From contig OZ024744.1 of NCBI GenBank assembly GCA_964016885.1, forward strand, positions 22,159,298-22,223,297: DNA of 64,000 bases, written 5' to 3'. The notes under the pieces were generated by a model. The model was not told the DNA's origin, searched no databases, and saw only the letters and a list, made by a program, of their open reading frames with translations. Positions 51,341-63,370 of the stretch are shown piece after piece (the stretch's first letter is position 1; every line of letters begins with the position of its first letter). The translations under genes were made by a program, and so were the position numbers. This DNA is from Eledone cirrhosa (taxonomy: Eukaryota > Mollusca > Cephalopoda > Octopoda > Eledonidae).

Positions 51341-51899
51341 TGACATAGATAACATAGGTGGGATGTTGTCGTGGTGGTCAGTTAGGTTGACATAGATAAC
51401 ATAGAGTCAGATGTTGTCGTGGTGGTCAGTTAGGTTGACATAGATAACATAGAGTGAGATGTTGTCGTGGTGGTCAGTTAGGTTGACATAGATAACATAG
51501 GTGGGATGGTGTCGTGGACAGTTAGGTTGACATAGATAACATAGAGTGAGATGTTGTCGTGGTGGTCAATTAGGTTGACATAGATAACATAGGTGGGATG
51601 TTGTCGGGGTGGTCAGTTAGGTTGACATAGATAACATAGAGTGGGATGTTGTCGTGGTGGTCAGTTAGGTTGACATAGATAACATAGGTGGGATGTTGTC
51701 GTGGTTAGTTAGGGTGACATAGATAACATAGGTGGGATGTTGTCGTGGTGGTCAGTTAGGTTGACATAGATTACATAGGTGGTATGTTGTCGTGGTCAGT
51801 TAGGTTGACATAGATAACATAGAGTGAGATGTTGTCGTGGTGGTCAGTTAGGTTGACATAGATAACATAGGTGGGATGTTGTCGTGGTGGTCAGTTATG
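51341..51899 (+). repeat. Linking satellite block
   Basis: Ordinary monomers in the series GAGTCAGATG, B, GTGGACAG short form, B, GTCGGGG, GAGTGGGATG, GGGTGAC and CATAGATTAC, close to 47,230-47,740 and 49,090-49,610. Private changes are GTCAATTAGG near 51,568 and GTCGTGGTTAGTTAGGG near 51,703. No unique sequence. Confidence 0.72.
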
Positions 51900-53320
51900 T
51901 TGACATAGATAACATAGAGTGAGATGGTGACGTGGTGGTCAGATAGGTTGACATAGTTAACATAGGTGAGATGTTGTCGTGGTGGTCAGTTAGGTTGACA
52001 TAGATAACATAGAGTGAGATGTTGTCGTGGTGGTCAGTTAGGTTGACATAGATAACATATGTGGGATGTTGTCGTGGTCAGTTAGGTTGACATAGATAAC
52101 ATAGGTGGGATGTTGTCGTGGTGGTCAGTTAGGTTGACATAGATAACATAGGTGGGATGTTGTCGTGGTCAGTTAGGTTGACATATATAACATAGAGTGA
52201 GATGTCGTGGTTGTCAGTAAGGTTGACATAGATAACATAGAGTGAGATGTTGTCATGGTGGTCAGTTAGGTTGACATAGAAAACATAGGTGGGATGTTGT
52301 CGTGGTGGTCTGTTAGGTTGACATAGATAACATAGATGGGATGTTGTCGTGGTGGTCAGTTAGGTTGACATAGATAACATAGAGTGAGATGTTGTCGTGG
52401 TGGTCAGTTAGTTTGACATAGATAACATAGAGTGAGATATTGTCGTGGTGGTCAGTTAGGTTGACATAGATAACATAGGTGGCATGTTGTCGTGGTGGTC
52501 AGTTAGGTTTACATAGATAACATAGAGTGATATGTTGTCGTGGTGGTCAGTTAGGTTGACATAGATAACATAGGTGGGATGTTGTCGTGGTGGTCAGTTA
52601 GGTTGACATAGATAACATAGGTGGGATGTAGTCGTGGTGGTCAGTTAGGTTGACATAGTTAACATAGGTGGGATGTTGTCGTGGTGGTCAGTTAGGTTGA
52701 CATAGATAACATAGGTGGGATGTTGTCGTGGTCAGTTAGGGTGACATAGATAACATAGGTGGGATGTTGTCGTGGTGGTCAGTTAGGCTGACATAGATAA
52801 CATAGGTGGTATGTTGTCGTGGTCAGTTAGGTTGACATAGATAACATAGAGTGAGATGTTGTCGTGGTGGTCAGTTAGGTTGACATAGATAACATAGGTG
52901 GGATGTTGTCGTGGTGGTCACTTAGGTTGACATAGATAACATAGAGTGAGATGGTGACATGGTGGTCAGTTAGGTTGACATAGTTAACATAGGTGAGATG
53001 TTGTCGTGGTGGTCAGTTAGGTTGACATAGATAACATAGAGTGAGATGTTGTCGTGGTGGTCAGTTAGGTTGACATAGATAACATAGGTGGGATGTTGTC
53101 CTGGTCAGTTAGGTTGACATAGATAACATAGGTGGGATGTTGTTGTGGTGGTCTGTTAGGTTGACATAGATAACATTGGTGGGATGTTGTCGTGGTCAGT
53201 TAGGTTGACATATATAACATAGAGTGAGATGTTGTCGTGGTTGTCAGTTAGGTTGACATAGATAACATAGAGTGAGATGTTGTCGTGGTGGTCAGTTAGG
53301 TTGACATAGATAACATAGAG
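51900..53320 (+). repeat. 1.42-kb unit, copy 1 (3,415-bp spacing)
   Basis: The markers CAGATAGG at 51,941, the three-base-shortened B core GAGATGTCGTGG at 52,201 and GTTGTCCTGG ending near 53,104 all recur 3,415 bp later. Private changes include GTTAGGCTGAC near 52,787 and ACATTGGTGGG near 53,175. Confidence 0.83.
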
Positions 53321-54609
53321 TGAGATGTTGTCGTGGTGGTCAGTTAGGTTGACATAGATAACATAGGTGGGATGTTGTCGTGGTGGTCAGTTAGGTTGAC
53401 ATAGATCACATAGAGTCAGATGTTGTCGTGGTGGTCAGTTAGGTTGACATAGATAACATAGAGTGAGATGTTGTCGTGGTGGTCAGTTAGGTTGACATAG
53501 ATAACATAGGTGGGATGGTGTCGTGGACAGTTAGGTTGACATAGATAACATAGAGTGAGATGTTGTCGTGGTGGTCAGTTAGGTTGACATAGATAACATA
53601 GGTGGGATGTTGTCGGGGTGGTCAGTTAGGTTGACATAGATAACATAGAGTGGGATGTTGTCGTGGTGGTCAGTTAGGTTGACATAGATAACATAGGTGG
53701 GATGTTGTCGTGGTCAGTTAGGGTGACATAGATAACATAGGTGGGATGTTGTCGTGGTGGTCAGTTAGGTTGACATAGATTACATAGGTGGTATGTTGTC
53801 GTGGTCAGTTAGGTTGACATAGATAACATAGAGTGAGATGTTGTCGTGGTGGTCAGTTAGGTTGACATAGATAACATAGGTGGGATGTGGTCGTGGTGGT
53901 CAGTTATGTTGACATAGATAACATAGAGTGAGATGGTGACGTGGTGGTCAGATAGGTTGACATAGTTAACATAGGTGAGATGTTGTCGTGGTGGTCAGTT
54001 AGGTTGACATAGATAACATAAAGTGAGATGTTGTCGTGGTGGTCAGTTAGGTTGACATAGATAACATATGTGGGATGTTGTCGTGGTCAGTTAGGTTGAC
54101 ATAGATAACATAGGTGGGATGTTGTCGTGGTGGTCAGTTAGGTTGACATAGATAACATAGGTGGGATGTTGTCGTGGTCAGTTAGGTTGACATATATAAC
54201 ATAGAGTGAGATGTTGTCGTGGTTGTCAGTAAGGTTGACATAGATAACATAGAGTGAGATGTTGTCGTGGTGGTCAGTTATGTTGACATAGAAAACATAG
54301 GTGGGATGTTGTCGTGGTGGTCTGTTAGGTTGACATAGATAACATAGATGGGATGTTGTCGTGGTGGTCAGTTAGGTTGACATAGATAACATAGAGTGAG
54401 ATGTTGTCGTGGTGGTCAGTTAGGTTGACATAGATAACATAGGTGGGATGTTGTCGTGGTGGTCATTTAGGTTGACATAGATAACATAGAGTGAGATGGT
54501 GACGTGGTGGTCAGTTAGGTTGACATAGTTAACATAGGTGAGATGTTGTCGTGGTGGTCAGTTAGGTTGACATAGATAACATAGAGTGAGATGTTGTCGT
54601 GGTGGTCAG
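53321..54609 (+). repeat. Linking satellite block
   Basis: Ordinary monomers. The left part has CATAGATCACATAG near 53,403, found elsewhere only near 61,012, followed by the GTGGACAG, GTCGGGG and CATAGATTAC series. Private or rare forms include GATGTGGTCG near 53,887 (shared with 59,720 and 61,448), AACATAAAGTGAG followed by an ordinary core near 54,017, GTTATGTTGACATAGAAAAC near 54,280 and GGTCATTTAGG near 54,463. Confidence 0.72.
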
Positions 54610-57158
54610 TTAGGTTGACATAGATAACATAGGTGGGATGTTGTCGTGGTCAGTTAGGTTGACATATATAACATAGAGTGAGATGTTGTCGTGGTTGTCA
54701 GTTAGGTTGACATAGATAACATAGAGTCAGATGTTGTCGTGGTGGTCAGTTAGGTTGACATAGAAAACATAGGTGGGATGTTGTCGTGGTGGTCAGTTAG
54801 TTTGACATAGATAACATAGGTGGGATGTTGTCGTGGTGGTCAGTTAGGTTGACATAGATAACATAGAGTCAGATGTTGTCGTGGTGGTCAGTTAGGTTGA
54901 CATAGATAACATAGAGTGAGATGTTGTCGTGGTGGTCAGTTAGGTTGACATAGATAACATAGGTGGGATGGTGTCGTGGACAGTTAGGTTGACATAGATA
55001 ACATAGAGTGAGATGTTGTCGTGGTGGTCAGTTAGGTTGACATAGATAACATAGGTGGGATGTTGTCGGGGTGGTCAGTTAGGTTGACATAGATAACATA
55101 GAGTGGGATGTTGTCGTGGTGGTCAGTTAGGTTGACATAGATAACATAGGTGGGATGTTGTCGTGGTCAGTTAGGGTGACATAGATAACATAGGTGGGAT
55201 GTTGTCGTGGTGGTCAGTTAGGTTGACATAGATTACATAGGTGGTATGTTGTCGTGGTCAGTTAGGTTGACATAGATAACATAGAGTGAGATGTTGTCGT
55301 GGTGGTCAGTTAGGTTGACATAGATAACATAGAGTGAGATGGTGACGTGGTGGTCAGATAGGTTGACATAGTTAACATAGGTGAGATGTTGTCGTGGTGG
55401 TCAGTTAGGTTGACATAGATAACATAGAGTGAGATGTTGTCGTGGTGGTCAGTTAGGTTGACATAGATAACATATGTGGGATGTTGTCGTGGTCAGTTAG
55501 GTTGACATAGATAACATAGGTGGGATGTTGTCGTGGTGGTCAGTTAGGTTGACATAGATAACATAGGTGGGATGTTGTCGTGGTCAGTTAGGTTGACATA
55601 TATAACATAGAGTGAGATGTCGTGGTTGTCAGTAAGGTTGACATAGATAACATAGAGTGAGATGTTGTCATGGTGGTCAGTTAGGTTGACATAGAAAACA
55701 TAGGTGGGATGTTGTCGTGGTGGTCTGTTAGGTTGACATAGATAACATAGATGGGATGTTGTCGTGGTGGTCAGTTAGGTTGACATAGATAACATAGAGT
55801 GAGATGTTGTCGTGGTGGTCAGTTAGGTTGACATAGATAACATAGAGTGAGATATTGTCGTGGTGGTCAGTTAGGTTGACATAGATAACATAGGTGGCAT
55901 GTTGTTGTGGTGGTCAGTTAGGTTTACATAGATAACATAGAGTGATATGTTGTCGTGGTGGTCAGTTAGGTTGACATAGATAACATAGGTGGGATGTTGT
56001 CGTGGTGGTCAGATAGGTTGACATAGATAACATAGGTGGGATGTAGTCGTGGTGGTCAGTTAGGTTGACATAGTTAACATAGGTGGGATGTTGTCGTGGT
56101 GGTCAGTTAGGTTGACATAGATAACATAGGTGGGATGTTGTCGTGGTCAGTTAGGGTGACATAGATAACATAGGTGGGATGTTGTCGTGGTGGTCAGTTA
56201 GGTTGACATAGATAACATAGGTGGTATGTTGTCGTGGTCAGTTAGGTTGACATAGATAACATAGAGTGAGATGTTGTCGTGGTGGTCAGTTAGGTTGACA
56301 TAGATAACATAGGTGGGATGTTGTCGTGGTGGTCACTTAGGTTGACATAGATAACATAGAGTGAGATGGTGACATGGTGGTCAGTTAGGTTGACATAGTT
56401 AACATAGGTGAGATGTTGTCGTGGTGGTCAGTTAGGTTGACATAGATAACATAGAGTGAGATGTTGTCGTGGTGGTCAGTTAGGTTGACATAGATAACAT
56501 AGGTGGGATGTTGTCCTGGTCAGTTAGGTTGACATAGATAACATAGGTGGGATGTTGTTGTGGTGGTCTGTTAGGTTGACATAGATAACATAGGTGGGAT
56601 GTTGTCGTGGTCAGTTAGGTTGACATATAAAACATAGAGTGAGATGTTGTCGTGGTTGTCAGTTAGGTTGACATAGATAACATAGAGTGAGATGTTGTCG
56701 TGGTGGTCAGTTAGGTTGACATAGATAACATAGGTGGGATGTTGTCGTGGTGGTCAGTTAGGTTGACATAGATAACATAGAGTGAGATGTTGTCGTGGTG
56801 GTCAGTTAGGTTGACATAGATAACATAGGTGGGATGGTGTCGTGGACAGTTAGGTTGACATAGATAACATAGAGTGAGATGTTGTCGTGGTGGTCAGTTA
56901 GGTTGACATAGATAACATAGGTGGGATGTTGTCGGGGTGGTCAGTTAGGTTGACATAGATAACATAGAGAGGGATGTTGTCGTGGTGGTCAGTTAGGTTG
57001 ACATAGATAACATAGGTGGGATGTTGTCGTGGTCAGTTAGGGTGACATAGATAACATAGGTGGGATGTTGTCGTGGTCAGTTAGGTTGACATAGATAACA
57101 TAGAGTGAGATGTTGTCGTGGTGGTCAGTTAGGTTGACATAGATAACATAGGTGGGAT
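54610..57158 (+). repeat. 2.55-kb unit, copy 1
   Basis: The offset to the next copy is 2,610 bp at 54,691 and 2,562 bp from about 55,440 onward (GAGATGTCGTGG at 55,616 and 58,178; GTTGTCCTGG ending near 56,519 and 59,081). The step near 55,310-55,440 replaces the CAGATAGG and CATAGTTAAC monomers with plain copies in copy 2. Positions 55,315-56,737 are also the second copy of the 1.42-kb unit. Private changes are GACATATAAAACATAG near 56,622 and GAGAGGGATG near 56,967. Confidence 0.82.
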
Positions 57159-57219
57159 GTTGTCGTGGTCAGTTAGGTTGAAATAGATAACATAGGTGGG
57201 ATATTGTTGTGGTGGTCTG

Positions 57220-59720
57220 TTAGGTTGACATAGATAACATAGGTGGGATGTTGTCGTGGTCAGTTAGGTTGACATATATAACATAGAGTGAGATGTTGTC
57301 GTGGTTGTCAGTTAGGTTGACATAGATAACATAGAGTCAGATGTTGTCGTGGTGGTCAGTTAGGTTGACATAGAAAACATAGGTGGGATGTTGTCGTGGT
57401 GGTCAGTTAGTTTGACATAGATAACATAGGTGGGATGTTGTCGTGGTGGTCAGTTAGGTTGACATAGATAACATAGAGTCAGATGTTGTCGTGGTGGTCA
57501 GTTAGGTTGACATAGATAACATAGAGTGAGATGTTGTCGTGGTGGTCAGTTAGGTTGACATAGATAACATAGGTGGGATGGTGTCGTGGACAGTTAGGTT
57601 GACATAGATAACATAGAGTGAGATGTTGTCGTGGTGGTCAGTTAGGTTGACATAGATAACATAGGTGGGATGTTGTCGGGGTGGTCAGTTAGGTTGACAT
57701 AGATAACATAGAGTGGGATGTTGTCGTGGTGGTCAGTTAGGTTGACATAGATAACATAGGTGGGATGTTGTCGTGGTCAGTTAGGGTGACATAGATAACA
57801 TAGGTGGGATGTTGTCGTGGTGGTCAGTTAGGTTGACATAGATTACATAGGTGGTATGTTGTCGTGGTCAGTTAGGTTGACATAGATAACATAGAGTGAG
57901 ATGTTGTCGTGGTGGTCAGTTAGGTTGACATAGATAACATAGGTGGGATGTTGTCGTGGTGGTCAGTTAGGTTGACATAGATAACATAGAGTGAGATGTT
58001 GTCGTGGTGGTCAGTTAGGTTGACATAGATAACATATGTGGGATGTTGTCGTGGTCAGTTAGGTTGACATAGATAACATAGGTGGGATGTTGTCGTGGTG
58101 GTCAGTTAGGTTGACATAGATAACATAGGTGGGATGTTGTCGTGGTCAGTTAGGTTGACATATATAACATAGAGTGAGATGTCGTGGTTGTCAGTAAGGT
58201 TGACATAGATAACATAGAGTGAGATGTTGTCATGGTGGTCAGTTAGGTTGACATAGAAAACATAGGTGGGATGTTGTCGTGGTGGTCTGTTAGGTTGACA
58301 TAGATAACATAGATGGGATGTTGTCGTGGTGGTCAGTTCGGTTGACATAGATAACATAGAGTGAGATGTTGTCGTGGTGGTCAGTTAGGTTGACATAGAT
58401 AACATAGAGTGAGATATTGTCGTGATGGTCAGTTAGGTTGACATAGATAACATAGGTGGCATGTTGTCGTGGTGGTCAGTTAGGTTTACATAGATAACTT
58501 AGAGTGATATGTTGTCGTGGTGGTCAGTTAGGTTGACATAGATAACATAGGTGGGATGTTGTCGTGGTGGTCAGTTAGGTTGACATAGATAACATAGGTG
58601 GGATGTAGTCGTGGTGGTCAGTTAGGTTGACATAGTTAACATAGGTGGGATGTTGTCGTGGTGGTCAGTTAGGTTGACATAGATAACATAGGTGGGATGT
58701 TGTCGTGGTCAGTTAGGGTGACATAGATAACATAGGTGGGATGTTGTCGTGGTGGTCAGTTAGGTTGACATAGATAACATAGGTGGTATGTTGTCGTGGT
58801 CAGTTAGGTTGACATAGATAACATAGAGTGAGATGTTGTCGTGGTGGTCAGTTAGGTTGACATAGATAACATAGGTGGGATGTTGTCGTGGTGGTCACTT
58901 AGGTTGACATAGATAACATAGAGTGAGATGGTGACATGGTGGTCAGTTAGGTTGACATAGTTAACATAGGTGAGATGTTGTCGTGGTGGTCAGTTAGGTT
59001 GACATAGATAACATAGAGTGAGATGTTGTCGTGGTGGTCAGTTAGGTTGACATAGATAACATAGGTGGGATGTTGTCCTGGTCAGTTAGGTTGACATAGA
59101 TAACATAGGTGGGATGTTGTTGTGGTGGTCTGTTAGGTTGACATAGATAACATAGGTGGGATGTTGTCGTGGTCAGTTAGGTTGACATATATAACATAGA
59201 GTGAGATGTTGTCGTGGTTGTCAGTTAGGTTGACATAGATAACATAGAGTGAGATGTTGTCGTGGTGGTCAGTTAGGTTGACATAGATAACATAGGTGGG
59301 ATGTTGTCGTGGTGGTCAGTTAGGTTGACATAGATAACATAGAGTGAGATGTTGTCGTGGTGGTCAGTTAGGTTGACATAGATAACATAGGTGGGATGGT
59401 GTCGTGGACAGTTAGGTTGACATAGATAACATAGAGTGAGATGTTGTCGTGGTGGTCAGTTAGGTTGACATAGATAACATAGGTGGGATGTTGTCGGGGT
59501 GGTCAGTTAGGTTGACATAGATAACATAGAGTGGGATGTTGTCGTGGTGGTCAGTTAGGTTGACATAGATAACATAGGTGGGATGTTGTCGTGGTCAGTT
59601 AGGGTGACATAGATAACATAGGTGGGATGTTGTCGTGGTCAGTTAGGTTGACATAGATAACATAGAGTGAGATGTTGTCGTGGTGGTCAGTTAGGTTGAC
59701 ATAGATAACATAGGTGGGAT
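57220..59720 (+). repeat. 2.55-kb unit, copy 2
   Basis: Adjacent second copy of 54,610-57,158, ending near 59,720 where it takes the GATGTGGTCG form. Private changes include GTTCGGTTGAC near 58,338, GTGATGG near 58,424 and ATAACTTAGAG near 58,496. The GTTCGG change matters for the chance reading frame discussed among the rejected items. Confidence 0.82.
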
Positions 59721-60324
59721 GTGGTCGTGGTGGTCAGTTATGTTGACATAGATAACATAGAGTGAGATTGTGACGTGGTGGTCAGATAGGTTGACATAGT
59801 TAACATAGGTGAGATGTTGTCGTGGTGGTCAGTTAGGTTGACATAGATAACATAAAGTGAGATGTTGTCGTGGTGGTCAGTTAGGTTGACATAGATAACA
59901 TATGTGGGATGTTGTCGTGGTCAGTTAGGTTGACATAGATAACATAGGTGGGATGTTGTCGTGGTGGTCAGTTAGGTTGACATAGATAACATAGGTGGGA
60001 TGTTGTCGTGGTCAGTTAGGTTGACATATATAACATTGAGTGAGATGTTGTCGTGGTTGTCAGTAAGGTTGACATAGATAACATAGAGTGAGATGTTGTC
60101 GTGGTGGTCAGTTAGGTTGACATAGAAAACATAGGTGGGATGTTGTCGTGGTGGTCTGTTAGGTTGACATAGATAACATAGATGGGATGTTGTCGTGGTG
60201 GTCAGTTAGGTTGACATAGATAACATAGAGTGAGATGTTGTCGTGGTTGTCAGTTAGGTTGACATAGATAACATAGAGTGAGATATTGTCGTGGTGGTCA
60301 GTTAGGTTGACATAGATAACATAG
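58645..60324 (+). repeat. 1,680-bp tandem unit, copy 1
   Basis: Positions 58,661 and 58,741 recur exactly 1,680 bp later, as does GTTGTCCTGG (C-to-G region at 59,078 and 60,758). From about 61,000 the offset is 1,728 bp because copy 2 carries one more 48-bp monomer. The left part overlaps the 2.55-kb unit. Private changes are GAGATTGTGACG near 59,766 and CATTGAGTGAG near 60,039. Confidence 0.84.
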
Positions 60325-62052
60325 GTGGCATGTTGTCGTGGTGGTCAGTTAGGTTGACATAGATAACATAGGTGGGATGTTGTCGTGGTCAGTTAGGGTG
60401 ACATAGATAACATAGGTGGGATGTTGTCGTGGTGGTCAGTTAGGTTGACATAGATAACATAGGTGGTATGTTGTCGTGGTCAGTTAGGTTGACATAGATA
60501 ACATAGAGTGAGATGTTGTCGTGGTGGTCAGTTAGGTTGACATAGATAACATAGGTGGGATGTTGTCGTGGTGGTCACTTAGGTTGACATAGATAACATA
60601 GAGTGAGATGGTGACATGGTGGTCAGTTAGGTTGACATAGTTAACATAGGTGAGATGTTGTCGTGGTGGTCAGTTAGGTTGACATAGATATCATAGAGTG
60701 AGATGTTGTCGTGGTGGTCAGTTAGGTTGACATAGATAACATAGGTGGGATGTTGTCCTGGTCAGTTAGGTTGACATAGATAACATAGGTGGGATGTTGT
60801 TGTGGTGGTCTGTTAGGTTGACATAGATAACATAGGTGGGATGTTGTCGTGGTCAGTTAGGTTGACATATATAACATAGAGTGAGATGTTGTCGTGGTTG
60901 TCAGTTAGGTTGACATAGATAACATAGAGTGAGATGTTGTCGTGGTGGTCAGTTAGGTTGACATAGATAACATAGGTGGGATGTTGTCGTGGTGGTCAGT
61001 TAGGTTGACATAGATCACATAGAGTCAGATGTTGTCGTGGTGGTCAGTTAGGTTGACATAGATAACATAGAGTGAGATGTTGTCGTGGTGGTCAGTTAGG
61101 TTGACATAGATAACATAGGTGGGATGGTGTCGTGGACAGTTAGGTTGACATAGATAACATAGAGTGAGATGTTGTCGTGGTGGTCAGTTAGGTTGACATA
61201 GATAACATAGGTGGGATGTTGTCGGGGTGGTCAGTTAGGTTGACATAGATAACATAGAGTGGGATGTTGTCGTGGTGGTCAGTTAGGTTGACATAGATAA
61301 CATAGGTGGGATGTTGTCGTGGTCAGTTAGGGTGACATAGATAACATAGGTGGGATGTTGCCGTGGTCAGTTAGGTTGACATAGATAACATAGAGTGAGA
61401 TGTTGTCGTGGTGGTCAGTTAGGTTGACATAGATAACATAGGTGGGATGTGGTCGTGGTGGTCAGTTATGTTGACATAGATAACATAGAGTGAGATGGTG
61501 ACGTGGTGGTCAGATAGGTTGACATAGTTAACATAGGTGAGATGTTGTCGTGGTGATCAGTTAGGTTGACATAGATAACATAAAGTGAGATGTTGTCGTG
61601 GTGGTCAGTTAGGTTGACATAGATAACATATGTGGGATGTTGTCGTGGTCAGTTAGGTTGACATAGATAACATAGGTGGGATGTTGTCGTGGTGGTCAGT
61701 TAGGTTGACATAGATAACATAGGTGGGATGTTGTCGTGGTCAGTTAGGTTGACATATATAACATAGAGTGAGATGTTGTCGTGGTTGTCAGTAAGGTTGA
61801 CATAGATAACATAGAGTGAGATGTTGTCGTGGTGGTCAGTTAGGTTGACATAGAAAACATAGGTGGGATGTTGTCGTGGTGGTCTGTTAGGTTGACATAG
61901 ATAACATAGATGGGATGTTGTCGTGGTGGTCAGTTAGGTTGACATAGATAACATAGAGTGAGATGTTGTCGTGGTGGTCAGTTAGGTTGACATAGATAAC
62001 ATAGAGTGAGATATTGTCGTGGTGGTCAGTTAGGTTGACATAGATAACATAG
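60325..62052 (+). repeat. 1,680-bp tandem unit, copy 2 (one extra monomer)
   Basis: Adjacent second copy with an additional GAGTCAGATG monomer near 61,020, preceded by CATAGATCACATAG as at 53,403. Private changes are CATAGATATCATAG near 60,690, GTTGCCGTGG near 61,358 and GTGGTGATCAG near 61,554. The match ends near 62,052, where GTTTACATAG replaces GTTGACATAG. Confidence 0.84.
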
Positions 62053-63370
62053 GTGGCATGTTGTCGTGGTGGTCAGTTAGGTTTACATAGATAACATAGA
62101 GTGATATGTTGTCGTGGTGGTCAGTTAGGTTGACATAGATAACATAGGTGGGATGTTGTCGTGGTGGTCAGTTAGGTTGACATAGATAACATAGGTGGGA
62201 TGTAGTCGTGGTGGTCAGTTAGGTTGACATAGTTAACATAGGTGGGATGTTGTCGTGGTGGTCAGTTAGGTTGACATAGATAACATAGGTGGGATGTTGT
62301 CGTGGTCAGTTAGGGTGACATAGATAACACAGGTGGGATGTTGTCGTGGTGGTCAGTTAGGTTGACATAGATAACATAGGTGGTATGTTGTCGTGGTCAG
62401 TTAGGTTGACATAGATAACATAGAGTGAGATGTTGTCGTGGTGGTCAGTTAGGTTGACATAGATAACATAGGTGGGATGTTGTCGTGGTGGTCACTTAGG
62501 TTGACATAGATAACATAGAGTGAGATGGTGACGTGGTGGTCAGTTAGGTTGACATAGTTAACATAGGTGAGATGTTGTCGTGGTGGTCAGTTAGGTTGAC
62601 ATAGATAACATAGAGTGAGATGTTGTCGTGGTGGTCAGTTAGGTTGACATAGATAACATAGGTGGGATGTTGTCGTGGTCAGTTAGGTTGACATAGATAA
62701 CATAGGTGGGATGTTGTTGTGGTGGTCTGTTAGGTTGACATAGATAACATAGGTGGGATGTTGTCGTGGTCAGTTAGGTTGACATATATAACATAGAGTG
62801 AGATGTTGTCGTGGTTGTCAGTTAGGTTGACATAGATAACATAGAGTGAGATGTTGTCGTGGTGGTCAGTTAGGTTGACATAGAAAACATAGGTGGGATG
62901 TTGTCGTGGTGGTCAGTTAGGTTGACATAGATAACATAGGTGGGATGTTGTCGTGGTGGTCAGTTAGATGGACATAGATAACATAGAGTGAGATGTTGTC
63001 GTGGTGGTCAGTTAGGTTGACGTAGATAACATAGAGTGAGATATTGTCGTGGTCGTCAGTTAGGTTGACATAGATAACATAGGTGGCATGTTGTCGTGGT
63101 GGTCAGTTAGGTTTACATAGCTAACATAGTGTGAGATGTTGTCGTGGTGGTCAGTTAGGTTGACATAGATAACATAGGTGGGATGTTGTCGTGGTGGTCA
63201 GTTAGGTTGACATAGATAACATAGGTGGGATGTAGTCGTGGTGGTCAGTTAGGTTGACATAGTTAACATAGGTGGGATGTTGTCGTGGTGGTCAGTTAGG
63301 TTGACATAGATAACATAGGTGGGATGTTGTCGTGGTGGTCAGTTAGCTTGACATAGATAACATAGAGTCA
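62053..63370 (+). repeat. Tail block related to 46,000-47,240
   Basis: The variant series around 62,521-63,360 matches 46,400-47,240 at an offset of 16,121 bp, rising to 16,123 bp after 63,026. The 2-bp step arises because this block keeps GATAACATAGAG where the copies near 36,887, 46,909 and 48,828 have the 2-bp-deleted GATAACAGAG. This block therefore preserves the older form. Private changes include GTTAGATGGACATAG near 62,966 and AACACAGG near 62,328. Confidence 0.78.

Noticed and set aside
58106..58357. 83-residue minus-strand reading frame starting MLSMST with repeated YVNLTD segments
   Set aside because: It is translated satellite. It exists because two inherited point changes remove stops: GTTCGG near 58,338 abolishes the TAA, and GGTCTG near 58,286 abolishes the TGA. 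It has no domain or distinct codon pattern, and neighbouring copies of the same unit lack it.
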